This document shows positions 1-7,595 of a stretch of 44,725 nt of DNA, piece after piece (within the stretch, counting starts at the first letter, position 1; each line of letters begins with the position of its first letter). Made by a program: the position numbers and the translations under genes. The notes under the pieces were generated by a model, which searched no databases, was not told the origin of the DNA, and worked only from the letters and a program-made list of their open reading frames with translations. The stretch comes from an uncultured Pseudomonadota bacterium (lineage in GTDB: Bacteria > Pseudomonadota > Gammaproteobacteria > Burkholderiales > JALYOK01). The stretch spans positions 1 through 44,725 of the forward strand of contig CADEHE010000018.1 of assembly GCA_902826775.1 (NCBI GenBank). Reading direction: 5' to 3'.

Positions 1-48
1 GGTAAGACGGCAAACGCGCTGCCAGGGCAGGGCAAGCTTGCGATTTGA
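1..48 (+). CDS. C-terminal end of an unidentified protein (partial)
   Basis: Frame 1 is open from the window edge to a TGA at 46-48 and encodes about 15 residues ending in PGQGKLAI. The composition looks coding, but the piece is too short to assign. It lies on the same strand as the lipoprotein that follows, with about 230 bases between them. It could equally be chance open frame at the edge. Confidence 0.3.
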   Translation, partial: GKTANALPGQGKLAI

Positions 49-282
49 CGGAGGGTGCGTGATGGCAAGAAAAGTTGCAGGAATATGGAGCCCGGCCCCT
101 TTGTGTGGCCCCTTTGTGCTTGCTTTGTCCTTGTGGTAAAGGCAACGACCGTTTGATTGGCGGCAAGCGCTAGGATGTGCTTGAAGGCGGTTTCACGATG
201 CTGCAAGAGAGCGCTAGGGAGAAATGCTCGAGGGGGCAACCGCGGACCTACTACTCACATCTATCTACGAACGAGGGATTTG

Positions 283-936
283 ATGGCTAAGAGCGTGCAT
301 TTATTTGCTGTGATCGTACTCCTAAGCATGAGCGGTTGCGGAAAGGGAACCAAAGAGGTGGCCGAATGGAGTGAAGAGGTTGAGCTGCACGACGGCAAGA
401 TCGTCACTGTGCAGCGGCGCTCTACTCTTGGCTCGAATTTTTCGCCCGGGAGTCATCGCGGCCTGGTGGAAAGCTGGGAGCTTTGCTATCTGCCGATGAA
501 AGCGTACTGGAAGTCGAACTCTCCATTTCAGCCCAATCACTTTGATATCGCTAACGGGCAGGTCTACGTGAAAGTGCCTGTGAGGGGCTGTGGCGAGTGC
601 AAAGTTACTGGCCGTCCAAAAGACGGGACGCTTTATTTTGTGCTGCGCAACGGTCAATGGCAACCGATCCTTGCGGATCAGTATCCTAACAAGAGTTGGA
701 AGAATCTCATTTTCACGAGAATCTGGAATGCCCGCAGCAAAGAAGGCGACATCACAGGACACTGGCCCCTAGAGACAAAGTGGCAGCGAGACCCACACAC
801 CCAACAATCCGCTTACGGCAAGACACTTATGCGAAGCCAACTCACGGCTTGCACAGAATGCAACTACGACACCTATTCGACCAACTTGAAACTCACGATT
901 GAATCGGTACCGACCGACTCGTTCTGTAAACGATAA
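283..936 (+). CDS. Predicted outer-membrane or periplasmic lipoprotein of unknown function
   Basis: Encodes 217 aa. The frame is open further upstream (to a TTG at 157), but the ATG at 283 directly precedes a typical lipoprotein signal peptide: MAKSV, a hydrophobic core, then the lipobox LSMSGC with the lipidated Cys near residue 19. The mature part begins with a stretch containing EEVELHDGKIVTV and is rich in aromatic residues and paired cysteines (CGEC, CTEC), so disulphides are possible. I recognise no enzymatic motif. The next gene downstream is a broken lipase-like remnant nine bases away. Together they resemble an effector-gene and lipoprotein neighbour arrangement, which is inference. 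The start choice is fairly secure from the signal peptide; the function is unknown. Confidence 0.72.
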   Translation: MAKSVHLFAVIVLLSMSGCGKGTKEVAEWSEEVELHDGKIVTVQRRSTLGSNFSPGSHRGLVESWELCYLPMKAYWKSNSPFQPNHFDIANGQVYVKVPVRGCGECKVTGRPKDGTLYFVLRNGQWQPILADQYPNKSWKNLIFTRIWNARSKEGDITGHWPLETKWQRDPHTQQSAYGKTLMRSQLTACTECNYDTYSTNLKLTIESVPTDSFCKR

Positions 937-945
937 GAGGACATC

Positions 946-1132
946 ATGGCCAATAACTTGGAATACGCCCTGCTCTCGACTAACGTCTACTCTGCTTTAA
1001 GGGACGTCCGCAGTCCTCAGTACAATTGAAGCGCCTTCAGGATGGCGCGTGATTGAGACCTACATTGCTTGTACATTGCTTGGGTCAAGTCTTGCAATCA
1101 AGCATCTTGCGGCAGCAGTTGACTGGCGATGA
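946..1132 (+). pseudogene. Frameshifted N-terminal remnant of a lipase-like protein
   Basis: A ribosome-binding sequence (aagagg, 935-940) precedes ATG 946, which opens a 27-codon frame starting MANNLEYALLSTNVYSALRD and stopping at 1027-1029. The +1 frame then continues with IEAPSGWRVIETY (from 1025) and stops at 1130-1132. From memory, the pattern of NLxYALLS, a short linker and PxGW matches the N-termini of large lipase-like proteins, so the two pieces look like one frame broken by a small indel around 1005-1025. An 11-bp tandem duplication (1061-1071 and 1072-1082) breaks the frame a second time. The rest of the gene is absent because pyrC starts at 1243. Identification with the lipase family is tentative. 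Confidence 0.45.
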
Positions 1133-1229
1133 GCGGCACAATTTTGTTGGTCGTTGTAGAGCCAACTCCAGGTCACGCTTCACTGGTCGGGTGATATTCG
1201 TTCTAAGCCAAGCGACCGGCTGCGCGCCG

Positions 1230-1235
1230 TATAAT
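1230..1235 (+). promoter_or_regulatory. Perfect -10 box (TATAAT) just upstream of pyrC
   Basis: TATAAT ends seven bases before the pyrC ATG at 1243, so a start at the usual distance would fall on or next to the A of the start codon and give a leaderless or near-leaderless message. No convincing -35 box lies 16-18 bases upstream, and no Shine-Dalgarno sequence fits between the box and the ATG. Confidence 0.45.
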
Positions 1236-1242
1236 TCCCCGC

Positions 1243-2274
1243 ATGCAATCATTATCCATTACCCGCCCCGACGACTGGCACTTGCACTTGCGCGACGGCG
1301 CCGCGCTCGCGGCGGTGCTGCCGGACACGGCGCGGCGCTTTGCGCGCGCCATCATCATGCCGAACTTGAAACCGCCGGTGACGAGCTTGGAGGCGGCGCG
1401 CGCCTATCGCGAGCGCATTCTCGCGGCGCTGCCGCCGGCGATGAATTTCGAGCCGCTGATGAGTTTGTATCTCACCGACAACACGGCGCCGGCGGAAATC
1501 GAGAAAGCCAAGGCGAGCGGCATCGTTCATGGTGCGAAGCTTTACCCTGCGGGGGCGACGACCAATTCGGACCATGGCGTTACCGATCTGCGCAAGATCG
1601 AAGCCGCGCTCGGCGCCATGCAGGCGTGCGGCCTCGTGCTGCAAGTGCATGGCGAAGTGAAGGACATTGCGATCGATATCTTCGACCGAGAGAAAGTGTT
1701 TATCGAGCGCGTCATGCGGCCGCTGACGGAAAAGTTTCCTCGCCTAAAAATCGTGTTCGAGCACATCACCACGCGCGATGCGGCGGAGTTCGTTGCGGCG
1801 GCGCCGGCCAACGTCGGTGCGACCATCACCGCGCATCACTTGCTGCTCAACCGCAATGCTTTGTTTGCGGGCGGTATGCGTCCGCATCACTATTGCCTGC
1901 CGGTGCTCAAGCGCGAAGAGCATCGGCAAGCGCTGGTGCGTGCGGCGACTTCGGGTAGCGCGAAGTTTTTTCTCGGCACCGACAGCGCGCCGCATGCGAA
2001 GCATCTGAAAGAAAACGATTGCGGCTGTGCCGGTTGCTACACCGCGCATGCGGGCATCGAGTTGTACGCGGAGGCGTTCGAGCAAGCCGGCGCGCTCGAC
2101 AAGCTGGAAGGCTTTGCCAGTTTCTTCGGTGCGGATTTTTATGGTTTGCCGCGCAATCAAGAGCGCATCACGCTGCTGCGAGAAGCATGGCAGGTCGCGG
2201 CGCGACTGCGCTTCGGCAGCGATGAGTTGGTGCCGTTGCGCGCGGGAAGCGCGATTCCTTGGCGCGTCAGGTGA
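1243..2274 (+). CDS. pyrC: Dihydroorotase, class II (PyrC)
   Basis: Encodes 343 aa, the usual length for homodimeric class II dihydroorotase, which reversibly cyclises carbamoyl aspartate to dihydroorotate in de novo pyrimidine synthesis (cytosolic, binuclear zinc). The metal and catalytic residues are visible: the HLH pair at 13 and 15 in DDWHLHLRDG, the carboxylated lysine K99 in HGAKLYPAG, H136 in QVHGEV, H174 in FEHITT and the catalytic aspartate D247 in LGTDSAPH. The start at ATG 1243 is fixed by the conserved N-terminus. It stands alone: upstream is a decayed locus, downstream is the RNase P RNA. A perfect TATAAT sits immediately before the ATG, so translation may be leaderless. Confidence 0.97.
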   Translation: MQSLSITRPDDWHLHLRDGAALAAVLPDTARRFARAIIMPNLKPPVTSLEAARAYRERILAALPPAMNFEPLMSLYLTDNTAPAEIEKAKASGIVHGAKLYPAGATTNSDHGVTDLRKIEAALGAMQACGLVLQVHGEVKDIAIDIFDREKVFIERVMRPLTEKFPRLKIVFEHITTRDAAEFVAAAPANVGATITAHHLLLNRNALFAGGMRPHHYCLPVLKREEHRQALVRAATSGSAKFFLGTDSAPHAKHLKENDCGCAGCYTAHAGIELYAEAFEQAGALDKLEGFASFFGADFYGLPRNQERITLLREAWQVAARLRFGSDELVPLRAGSAIPWRVR

Positions 2275-2409
2275 TCTTGTAATCGTATACTAGTGCCAGG
2301 ACAACCGAGGGACTGTGGACTGAGACGATTGTCAAGATATTACCTGGGTGTGTATACAGTTATTTGAGCGCGTATTGCGCTACATCAAAAGCAGGCTCGA
2401 TATATCGAC

Positions 2410-2415
2410 TATGAT
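2410..2415 (+). promoter_or_regulatory. Candidate -10 box for the RNase P RNA gene
   Basis: TATGAT lies seven bases upstream of the expected 5' end of the RNase P RNA. No good -35 hexamer sits at 17 bases; a TTGCGC at 2375-2380 is too far away unless an alternative -10 (GATATA, 2399-2404) is used with 5' processing. The remaining 2275-2409 shows nothing else definite. Confidence 0.35.
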
Positions 2416-2422
2416 GGGCCGC

Positions 2423-2793
2423 GAAGTTGACCAGGCGGTCGCTGTTCGCCGTTCGCGGCGGGCAGAGGAAAGTCCGGGCTCCACAGAGCAAGGTAGCGGG
2501 TAACACCCGTCCGCGTATATTTGAAGGCGAGAAATAGGGCCACAGAGACGAGCCGGTTCAGTCCGGGGTGAAACGCGGCAACCTTTACCTGGAGCAACAC
2601 CAAATAGGCAGACACGCGGCGCGAAGTTGGCGCCGCCTCTTCGGTAGCTCGTCGAACGTCTGCGGGTAGGTGGCTAGAGCGCGGCAGTAATGCAGCGCCC
2701 AGAGGAATGACCGTCAGGCAGGTGCAGCAGTTGCAGCTTCGGCTGCAAGTGCGGTGCTTGTCGACAGAACCCGGCTTACCGGTCAACTTCGCT
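2423..2793 (+). ncRNA. rnpB: RNase P RNA, bacterial class A
   Basis: This is the catalytic RNA that trims tRNA 5' leaders. The 5' end GAAGTTGACCAGGCGGTCGC matches the known start of class A RNA. It is followed by the conserved core block GAGGAAAGTCCGGGCTCCAC, the ACAGAGxxxxG region, and near the 3' end CAGAACCCGGCTTACCGGTC, whose terminal GTCAACTTC pairs back with the 5' GAAGTTGAC to form helix P1. The length of about 371 nt is typical. The 3' limit is set by the P1 partner. An open frame starting at GTG 2754 overlaps the RNA and is not taken as the true start of the next gene. Confidence 0.96.
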
Positions 2794-2822
2794 TCTTCTT
2801 TTCCCATGCGGGCGCACTGACC

Positions 2823-4496
2823 TTGATTTCCATCCATCAGAGAGCGTTGGTGTACTTTGCTTTGGCGCTAACCGCTAGCGCAAGTGTGACGTGCGCTTGG
2901 GCAGCGCAGCCGCGCACGGGTGCGCGGGCTGCGCCGCCCGTTGCAGTCGAGTGTCCGAAAAATTTCAATTTGGCGCAGGCGACGATACGCAGCATTGAGA
3001 TTGATAACGGCGATATTTTCGATCTCACCAATCCGAAAGAAGACATCTGGCTCTACCGCTTGGCCAATCGCTTGCATGTGCGCACGCGCCCGAGCGTGAT
3101 CGAAAGCCAGTTGCTGTTCAAGGCGGGCGAGCGCTACGACAAGCGCCTCATCGATGAATCCGCGCGGCTGCTGCGCACCAGGGCGTATTTCTACGATGCC
3201 AAGATCGTTCCGCTGCGCTGCGCTGACGGCAAAGTCGACGTGCAGGTGCGCACGCGCGATGTCTGGACTTTGAACCCTGGCGTGTCGTTCGGCCGCTCGG
3301 GCGGGCGCAACACCAGCGGCATCGAGCTGGAGGAACTGAATCTGCTCGGCACCGGCACGGCGTTTAGCGTTTCGCGCAAGAACGGCGTCGACCGCGACTC
3401 GACGCGTTTTTCGTTCCAAAATGCGCACGTCTATGGCACCCGGTTGGCGCTCGATCTCGGCTACGCTTCGAATAGCGACGGGTCGAACAAGTCGCTGACC
3501 CTGGCGCAACCGTTCTACTCGCTGGACAGCAAATGGGCGGCAGGCATCAGCATGAGCGACGATGATCGCGTTCTCTCGCTCTACGACCTGGGCGAGGTGG
3601 CGGACGAATTTCGCGATCGCCGGCGTTTCTTGAAAGTCGACGCTGGCTGGTCGCGCGGTCTGGTGGACGGCTGGGTGCAGCGCTGGGGTGCGGGCTTCGT
3701 TTACGACGAGAGCCGTTTTAGCGTCGCGCCGGATCCCACAGACACGAACTTGCTGCCCGCCGATCGCAAGTTCGTCTATCCGATATTGAGCTATGAGCTG
3801 CTGCAGGATCGCTACCGCACGCAAGAGAACTACGATCAAATCGGCCGCACGGAAGATTTTCATTTCGGCCTGCGTCTTGCCGCGCACCTTGGCTTTGCCG
3901 CCGAGGGTCTCGGCTCGACGCGCGATACTTTGCTGTACGGCGCTTCTATCGCAAAGGGCTATGGCTTTAACGACCGGCGCGATTCACTGTTGTTATCGAT
4001 GGCGCTATCGGGCCGCGCTGCGGATGGTTCGAGTCAAAACACGCTGGTTGCCGCTGAGGCGAAATATTATCAGCGCATATCCGCGCGGCGTTTGTTCTTC
4101 GCTTCGCTGCGTGCCGAGCACGGCAGCAAGCTCGATCTCGATAACCAAGTTTTGCTGGGCGGCGACAACGGCTTGCGCGGTTACCCTCTGCGCTATCAGG
4201 CCGGCAGTAAGAGCGTGTTGTTCTCCATGGAGCAGCGCTACTTCACCGACTACTATCCGGCGCGCTTGTTTCGTGTCGGCGGCGCGATGTTTTTCGACAT
4301 CGGCAAAGTGTGGGGCGATAGCGCGTTCGGCACGCCGAGCCGCGGCGTGCTGAAGGACGTTGGCTTTGGTCTGCGTTTGGGTAACAGCCGCTCTGGGCTA
4401 GGCAATGTGATTCACGTTGACGTCGCGTTCCCGCTCGATCGCGACGATTCGATCAAGAACGTGCAGATCTTGGTGGAAACAAAGAAGCGCTTTTAG
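2823..4496 (+). CDS. Omp85/TamA-like outer-membrane beta-barrel protein with POTRA region
   Basis: Encodes about 557 aa from TTG 2823, where a signal peptide begins (hydrophobic core ALTASASV, cleavage near CAWA-AQ). GTG 2850 is an alternative start, and starts before 2800 would lie inside the RNase P RNA. Residues about 45-150 look like one or two POTRA repeats (QLLFKAGERYD, DESARLLRTRAYF). The rest is an amphipathic beta barrel. Near residue 450 the sequence DNGLRGYPLRY matches the RGF/RGYP motif of the Omp85 L6 loop, and the chain ends in Phe as outer-membrane proteins do. BamA and TamA are much longer with more POTRA domains, so this is a short member of the surface-antigen D15 family. 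Its substrate is unknown. It could serve the surface protein encoded convergently next door, but that is speculation. Confidence 0.82.
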   Translation: MISIHQRALVYFALALTASASVTCAWAAQPRTGARAAPPVAVECPKNFNLAQATIRSIEIDNGDIFDLTNPKEDIWLYRLANRLHVRTRPSVIESQLLFKAGERYDKRLIDESARLLRTRAYFYDAKIVPLRCADGKVDVQVRTRDVWTLNPGVSFGRSGGRNTSGIELEELNLLGTGTAFSVSRKNGVDRDSTRFSFQNAHVYGTRLALDLGYASNSDGSNKSLTLAQPFYSLDSKWAAGISMSDDDRVLSLYDLGEVADEFRDRRRFLKVDAGWSRGLVDGWVQRWGAGFVYDESRFSVAPDPTDTNLLPADRKFVYPILSYELLQDRYRTQENYDQIGRTEDFHFGLRLAAHLGFAAEGLGSTRDTLLYGASIAKGYGFNDRRDSLLLSMALSGRAADGSSQNTLVAAEAKYYQRISARRLFFASLRAEHGSKLDLDNQVLLGGDNGLRGYPLRYQAGSKSVLFSMEQRYFTDYYPARLFRVGGAMFFDIGKVWGDSAFGTPSRGVLKDVGFGLRLGNSRSGLGNVIHVDVAFPLDRDDSIKNVQILVETKKRF

Positions 4497-4498
4497 CA

Positions 4499-4524
4499 GC
4501 CATCCCGGCACGCGCCGGGATGGC
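4499..4524. terminator. Bidirectional hairpin between convergent genes
   Basis: GCCATCCCGGC, the loop ACGC, and GCCGGGATGGC form a perfect 11-bp stem located three bases after the outer-membrane gene stop and four bases before the end of the opposing gene. There is no T-run on either side, so it is terminator-like by position and stability rather than a classical intrinsic terminator. Confidence 0.65.
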
Positions 4525-4528
4525 GTCG

Positions 4529-7144
4529 CTACTTGCGACCGCCAGCGCGGCGCTGCCGCTGGCGGTGGTAAGCCGCTGCGCCGAGCAGCAGTAACAGCAG
4601 ACTTGCTTCCGGTGCCGCGCGCGGATTGACCGCGCAGCCGCCGCCACCGCCGCTGCTGCTCACGTTCGTGGGACTGACCGCTAGTCCAAAGCCGGGAGAC
4701 TCGCTCGCCGGATTGACGCCATCGCCCGAGTACCTGACCTTGATGAGGTGATTGCCCGCGGGCAGATCGCGCGTGCTAAACGTTGCTTGACCGGCGTTTA
4801 CGGCGGCGCTACCCAGCGATTGATTGCCGAGCAATAACTCCACGGTGCCGCTTGGGCTGCTGCCGCCGACCCCCAGTTGGAATGTGATCTCTTGACCGAC
4901 CACCGGGCGCTGGGGCGTGTATGTAAACGTGACCACCCCCGGCGGCACGATGACGTTGAAGCTGCGCGTGACCTCTGGTGCCGCGAGGAAGTTAGCGTTG
5001 CCCTCTTGCTTGGCGCGGATGGTGCAAGTGCCGCCCGCAAGCGAGGTTACGCGGCTGCCGGTGACGGAACACACCGTTGGCGAATCCGAGGTGTAGTCGA
5101 CGTCCAGTCCTGACTGGTCGGACCGGGCGGTGAGCACCAACGCCGCTTGGCCGTAAGTCTGATCGGCCAAGGCTGGGAAGGTGATAGTTTGCGACGCTCT
5201 ATCGACGGTGAAGCTTTGGTCGACGGACGGCGCCGGCGCAAAGGTGACGTTACCGCTCTGCTCGGCGCGGATGGTACAGGTGCCCGCGGCCAAGATGATG
5301 ACGGTGTTTACTGATGACACGGTACACACCTGCGGTGTCTGCGGCGTAAAGAGCACCGGCAAGCCGGAACTTGCCGTCGCGCTGATGTTGAACTCCGGCT
5401 CTCCAAACGTGCGCGAGGGCAGTGCGCTGAAGGTGATCGTCTGAGCGGTTTGGCCTGGACCGACGACCGAGAAACTGCGATCCACCGGCGGCGCTGGTGC
5501 GTAGCTTGCGTCGCCTGCTTGCGTCGCGCGGATGGTGCAGGCGCCCGATGCAACCAGTGTCACCGTGCTGCCTGCCACCGTGCACACGCTCGTGGTTTGC
5601 GAGGCGAAGCTGACCGGCAAGCCCGAACTTGCCGTGGCGGCAACGGTAAACGGCGGGTCGCCCAAGTTGCGCGATGGCAGGGCGTTGAAGGTGATGGTCT
5701 GCGCGATCTTGCCGACCGATTGCACGAGCGCGGCTGACGTGCTGGCCGCGTTGTTGCTGTCGCCGAGATAGGCGGCGACGATGGAATGATCGCCGACCGA
5801 CAGCGCCGCAGTGGCGAAACTCGCTTGCCCGCTGCCGTTCAGGCTGCTGCTGCCCAATACCGCTGCGCCTTCGCGGAACTCCACAGTGCCGGTGGGCGCA
5901 GCGCCACTGACGGTAGCGGTGAAAGTTACGCTGGCGCCGGCCGCGCTCGGGTTCTGGCTCGATGCCAGCGATGTCGTGGTCGGTGTCGGCGCCGCCGCTT
6001 GGGGTTCGTACGCGCCGATGGAACAATTGGAAGGGCGTGGCAGGCCGCGCTGATCGATGCCCGAAACGGGCGCCGCGCTGCACGCGGCCGTGTTGCCGGC
6101 GCCGATTGCCGGGCTGCCGGTTAGCAGCGCATGCGTGCGGGTGGAAAAACCATTGTTTGCGAGCGCTCCGAGCAAAGCATTGCCGCCGATGAAACTGCTA
6201 GTGTTGGTCGAGAGCGTGCCGGAGAGATCGTTGCTCGGAGCGCTGGCACCGGTGTTCCCGCTGATGATTGTGTTGATCGCGTGCACCGTGCTGTTGGTGG
6301 CCAGCCCGCCGCCCAGGCCCGTGGCCTGGTTCGCGGTGATAGTCACGTTGGTAAGCCGGAAAGTGCCGTTGGAAGAGAAAGCGCCGGCGCCTTGCCCTGA
6401 GGAGCTGTTGCCGGAGAGTGTCGAGTTGGCGATGGTCAGTGTGCCGGCTCCGTTCAATGCCAGGCCGCCACCGGTCGAAGTGGTGCTGTTGCCGGAAAAG
6501 GTGCTCTGCAGCACTGTCACGGCGGCATTGTTGACGTAAAGCCCGCCGCCGCTTGAAGAAGACGTGCTGCCCGCTACCGTGGTGCGCAGAATCGACATGG
6601 CGCCGCTGCTGGCGTAAATGCCGCCGCCGGTAGAGGCGGCGCTGCTGCCGGTGATCGAGGAGTCGATAACGCTCAAGCTGCCGCCGTTGCCGAAGATGGC
6701 GCCGCCATTGAGCGCGCGATTGCCCGTCATGATGACGCTGTCCAGTGTCAGCACACCGTTGTTGAGCACGCCGCCGCCGTTGCCGCTCGGCGAGACATCA
6801 CCGTTGGCGATCGTTAGACGCTGTATCGTCGCCGTTACACCCGGGTTGATGCTGAACACCCGGCTGGCACTGCCGCCCGATACGGTAATGGTGGAAGCGC
6901 TTGCCGGACCGCCGATGGTTAAGTTCTTGTTGATGACCAACTGGGAGCTGAGCGCGATCGAGCCCGCGAGCCCGCTCTGAAAATTGATCGTGTCTCCCGC
7001 GCTTGCCGCGCCAATCTGTCCGCGCAAGCTACCCGTGCCGGTGTCGTTCAGATTGGTGACCGTGAGCGTGGCCGCTCCGGCGCGTGCGCACAGCAGCAAT
7101 GCGATCAGAGCTATCAGGATTGGGTTCTTTGAGCGGAACGACAT
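4529..7144 (-). CDS. Secreted beta-helix and Ig-like repeat surface protein with C-terminal sorting-type tail
   Basis: Encodes 871 aa. The start is ATG 7144 because AGGAGG (7155-7160, reverse strand) precedes it and a signal peptide follows (hydrophobic ILIALIALLLCARAGA). Residues about 25-380 are a right-handed parallel beta-helix of polymorphic outer-membrane/pectate-lyase type with repeated GGG(I/L)xxNG and ITGNxA turns, ending in a choice-of-anchor Q-like segment (GIDQRGLPRP, IGAYEP). Next come an Ig-like domain (about 390-475), three 85-residue repeats each starting QTITF and containing CTIRA (about 476-731), and a second Ig-like domain. The tail has a Gly run, Cys837, a short Leu-rich membrane segment and an Arg-rich end. 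This layout is typical of exosortase/rhombosortase-like CTERM substrates and closest in my memory to JDVT-CTERM. It is probably an extracellular adhesin or matrix protein. Confidence 0.8.
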   Translation of the reverse strand: MSFRSKNPILIALIALLLCARAGAATLTVTNLNDTGTGSLRGQIGAASAGDTINFQSGLAGSIALSSQLVINKNLTIGGPASASTITVSGGSASRVFSINPGVTATIQRLTIANGDVSPSGNGGGVLNNGVLTLDSVIMTGNRALNGGAIFGNGGSLSVIDSSITGSSAASTGGGIYASSGAMSILRTTVAGSTSSSSGGGLYVNNAAVTVLQSTFSGNSTTSTGGGLALNGAGTLTIANSTLSGNSSSGQGAGAFSSNGTFRLTNVTITANQATGLGGGLATNSTVHAINTIISGNTGASAPSNDLSGTLSTNTSSFIGGNALLGALANNGFSTRTHALLTGSPAIGAGNTAACSAAPVSGIDQRGLPRPSNCSIGAYEPQAAAPTPTTTSLASSQNPSAAGASVTFTATVSGAAPTGTVEFREGAAVLGSSSLNGSGQASFATAALSVGDHSIVAAYLGDSNNAASTSAALVQSVGKIAQTITFNALPSRNLGDPPFTVAATASSGLPVSFASQTTSVCTVAGSTVTLVASGACTIRATQAGDASYAPAPPVDRSFSVVGPGQTAQTITFSALPSRTFGEPEFNISATASSGLPVLFTPQTPQVCTVSSVNTVIILAAGTCTIRAEQSGNVTFAPAPSVDQSFTVDRASQTITFPALADQTYGQAALVLTARSDQSGLDVDYTSDSPTVCSVTGSRVTSLAGGTCTIRAKQEGNANFLAAPEVTRSFNVIVPPGVVTFTYTPQRPVVGQEITFQLGVGGSSPSGTVELLLGNQSLGSAAVNAGQATFSTRDLPAGNHLIKVRYSGDGVNPASESPGFGLAVSPTNVSSSGGGGGCAVNPRAAPEASLLLLLLGAAAYHRQRQRRAGGRK
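4950..5715 (-). repeat. Three tandem 255-bp protein-coding repeats
   Basis: About 5715-5460, 5455-5200 and 5200-4950 each encode roughly 85 residues of the same module: QTITF, then A(S/R)SGLP, VC(T/S)V, CTIRA(T/E/K)Q, a PAPxVDxSF stretch. This is probably a bacterial Ig-like/MBG-type domain. Boundaries are approximate. The copies differ at many bases, so the duplication is not recent. Confidence 0.7.
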
Positions 7145-7595
7145 GGCTTTCTTTCCTCCTTCTTGCTTATCTGCCATCGGCTATGCGATAGCAACTTTCG
7201 TTCCTCTCAGTCCGCCGCGGGATGGCGACGTCGATGCGGGTGCGCATGCGAGCAAGCATTCGCGCCACATGCTGAGAGGGACGGCACCGAATTCTCTTAA
7301 GGATTCTAAATCAGGCAGAGCGCACAACACAGAAGTTACGACGTTGCCAAAAACACTGTTTCTCTCTTAAATAACCACAAAAATGTAACGGAAATGAAAC
7401 ACTCAGGCTCGCTGCGCAGATCGCAGGCGAACGCGCACCTTGCAGCGTGTCGGGCGTGTTCGATCCGCGCCGCACCGACGTATGCCGCAGCGATCGCATG
7501 GCCGGCGCACTTCATCCGCGATATCAACGGTTTGCACAAGGCTGCGAGAGGCAGACGGTATAATCAATGCGACTCTGAACCTACCGGAACGCTTC
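7145..7595. other. Gene-free divergent region between the surface-protein gene and leuS
   Basis: About 450 bases with an AT-rich core near 7310-7400 (TTAAATAACCACAAAAATG) in an otherwise GC-rich context, so it probably holds the promoter of the minus-strand surface protein and that of leuS. A perfect TATAAT at 7559-7564 lies 32 bases before the leuS ATG. The nearest -35-like TTGCAC (7532-7537) is 21 bases away, longer than ideal. I see no RNA gene or repeat here. Confidence 0.5.

Noticed and set aside
2754..2822. Start of the Omp85-like protein at GTG 2754
   Set aside because: It lies in the 3' part of the RNase P RNA, and a signal peptide begins further downstream.
2868..3887. Long minus-strand frame (339 codons) across the Omp85-like gene
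   Set aside because: It is antisense to a clear coding gene, has Arg/Ala-rich shadow composition and no recognisable motif.
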